Below are positions 12,654-12,949 of a stretch of DNA of 12,949 nt, piece after piece. A model generated the notes under the pieces. The model did no database searches, was not told the DNA's origin, and worked only from the letters and a program-made list of their open reading frames with translations. Source of the DNA: Limnoraphis robusta CS-951 (GTDB lineage Bacteria > Cyanobacteriota > Cyanobacteriia > Cyanobacteriales > Microcoleaceae); the NCBI RefSeq assembly GCF_000972705.2, contig NZ_LATL02000183.1, positions 1 to 12,949 of the forward strand, in the 5' to 3' direction. The position numbers and the translations under genes were made by a program. Within the stretch, counting starts at the first letter, position 1. Every line of letters starts with the position of its first letter.

Positions 12654-12949
12654 AAGCCTCCAGAGTCTCAGAACATTTACCCGTATGTACGTGCTTGTGG
12701 CAGGTGAGGTGTAGGTGGACTAGGTTGTCTTCCCTGTTAGTACCCCCATCCTTTACTTGCACTTTATGGTGGGTGTGTAGCTTTTCTCCATTAAACAGGT
12801 GTTCACCGCATATTGGGCATTTCCAGCTTTGGTTTTGGGCTACTTTAAATAGCTTTGAACCTCTTGCAAAGTATGTTTTCCCGTAGTTGGTTCTACGTTT
12901 TTCCCAGTATTCGGTTAGTTTGGGGTCGTCGGGGGATGCTGTTCCCTTG
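12652..12949 (-). CDS. Group II intron reverse transcriptase/maturase, C-terminal HNH part
   Basis: Partial: the gene enters from beyond 12949, and 98 codons plus TGA are visible. It helps splicing of the intron, copies it into DNA and cuts the target second strand. What remains is the end of the DNA-binding region, LTEYWEKRRTNYGKTYFARG (11-30 of the fragment), and the HNH endonuclease domain: CPIC (44-47), THHKVQVKDGG (59-69), NLVHLHLTCHKHVH (75-88). Cysteines 44, 47, 83 and 92 are candidate zinc ligands. The frame has no interruption and the HNH residues are intact, so the intron may be mobile. The reverse transcriptase and maturase X domains cannot be checked here. The fragment has no start in the window, so a search for complete ORFs would miss it. 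Confidence 0.92.
   Translation of the reverse strand, partial: KGTASPDDPKLTEYWEKRRTNYGKTYFARGSKLFKVAQNQSWKCPICGEHLFNGEKLHTHHKVQVKDGGTNREDNLVHLHLTCHKHVHTGKCSETLEA

Larger units (their letters stand above)
11402..12949 (-). mobile_element. IS200/IS605-type TnpB element (right end to window edge)
   Basis: The right end is TTGA (11402-11405; TCAA on the minus strand) next to a 9-bp hairpin (11410-11431), the pattern of IS200/IS605 ends, which transpose through single-stranded ends without inverted repeats or target duplication. tnpB reads toward this end. The left end, and any tnpA, lie past 12949. The element is interrupted at 12577/12578 by a group II intron. Its insertion point is within the TPR gene. 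No HIP1 site occurs in 10791-12949, unlike the rest of the window. Confidence 0.75.
12578..12949 (-). mobile_element. Group II intron, 3' part, inserted in tnpB
   Basis: A retroelement and self-splicing ribozyme. Within the window are the end of its reverse transcriptase/maturase gene, domain V (12620-12653) and domain VI (12578-12616). The 3' boundary is placed after CCCGAC, because the next base opens tnpB codon AAC in frame and intact TnpB homology starts exactly there. The final C follows A, matching the usual AY end of group II introns. The 5' part, including GUGYG and the exon-binding sites, is outside the window. The HNH-bearing protein and the form of domain V suggest a bacterial IIB/chloroplast-like intron, as is common in cyanobacteria. 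Confidence 0.9.

Noticed and set aside
12578..12655. Native tnpB start at 12655
   Set aside because: The first 26 residues are a translation of intron domains V and VI; TnpB similarity begins only at 12577.
12629..12886. Plus-strand open frame of 85 residues
   Set aside because: It is antisense to the clearly recognisable HNH domain of the intron maturase.

Overview
The window reads as chromosomal DNA of a filamentous cyanobacterium, probably of the Oscillatoriales type; the genus is a guess. Support comes from the gene content (plant-like CrtR carotene hydroxylase, a COP23-family protein, DUF1825, pyruvate kinase with an extra C-terminal PEP-utiliser domain), from six copies of the HIP1 octamer GCGATCGC (2543, 2913, 4733, 4827, 6640, 10171) in 12.9 kb, and from heptanucleotide tandem repeats in several gaps.

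Layout. 1-710: non-coding DNA built from small dispersed repeats: at least two MITE-like units with related ends, heptad repeats and a nested GC-rich palindrome. 711-2465 (-): pyk. 2466-2702: a gap with a strong hairpin between short inverted repeats. 2703-3524 (-): secreted COP23-domain protein, divergent from 3668-4540 (+): crtR, followed by 4634-5221 (+): lepB, 5425-5748 (+): DUF1825 protein and 5967-7781 (+): lepA. 7782-8355: a 574-base gap with a perfect-arm palindrome and a cluster of GGG-(A/T)TA boxes. 8356-9303 (+): UDP-glucuronate decarboxylase, and 9426-10790 (+): UDP-glucose dehydrogenase, closed by a clear terminator. These two enzymes together convert UDP-glucose to UDP-glucuronate and then UDP-xylose for envelope polysaccharides.

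The right end is the most interesting part and is a set of nested mobile elements. A TPR protein gene (10986-11405, +) ends exactly at the right end of an IS200/IS605-type TnpB element, whose terminal TTGA supplies the TPR stop codon. The tnpB gene (-) has intact RuvC residues but lacks its first part. At 12577/12578 it joins the 3' end of a group II intron: a 34-nt domain V (12620-12653), a domain VI with a bulged A seven bases from the junction, and, running off the window, the HNH endonuclease end of the intron-encoded reverse transcriptase/maturase (12652-12949). The apparent 404-residue tnpB reading frame with its own start is therefore an artefact that translates domains V and VI. The likely order of events is: TPR gene interrupted by a TnpB element, then tnpB interrupted by a group II intron. 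No HIP1 site occurs in 10791-12949, which fits imported DNA.
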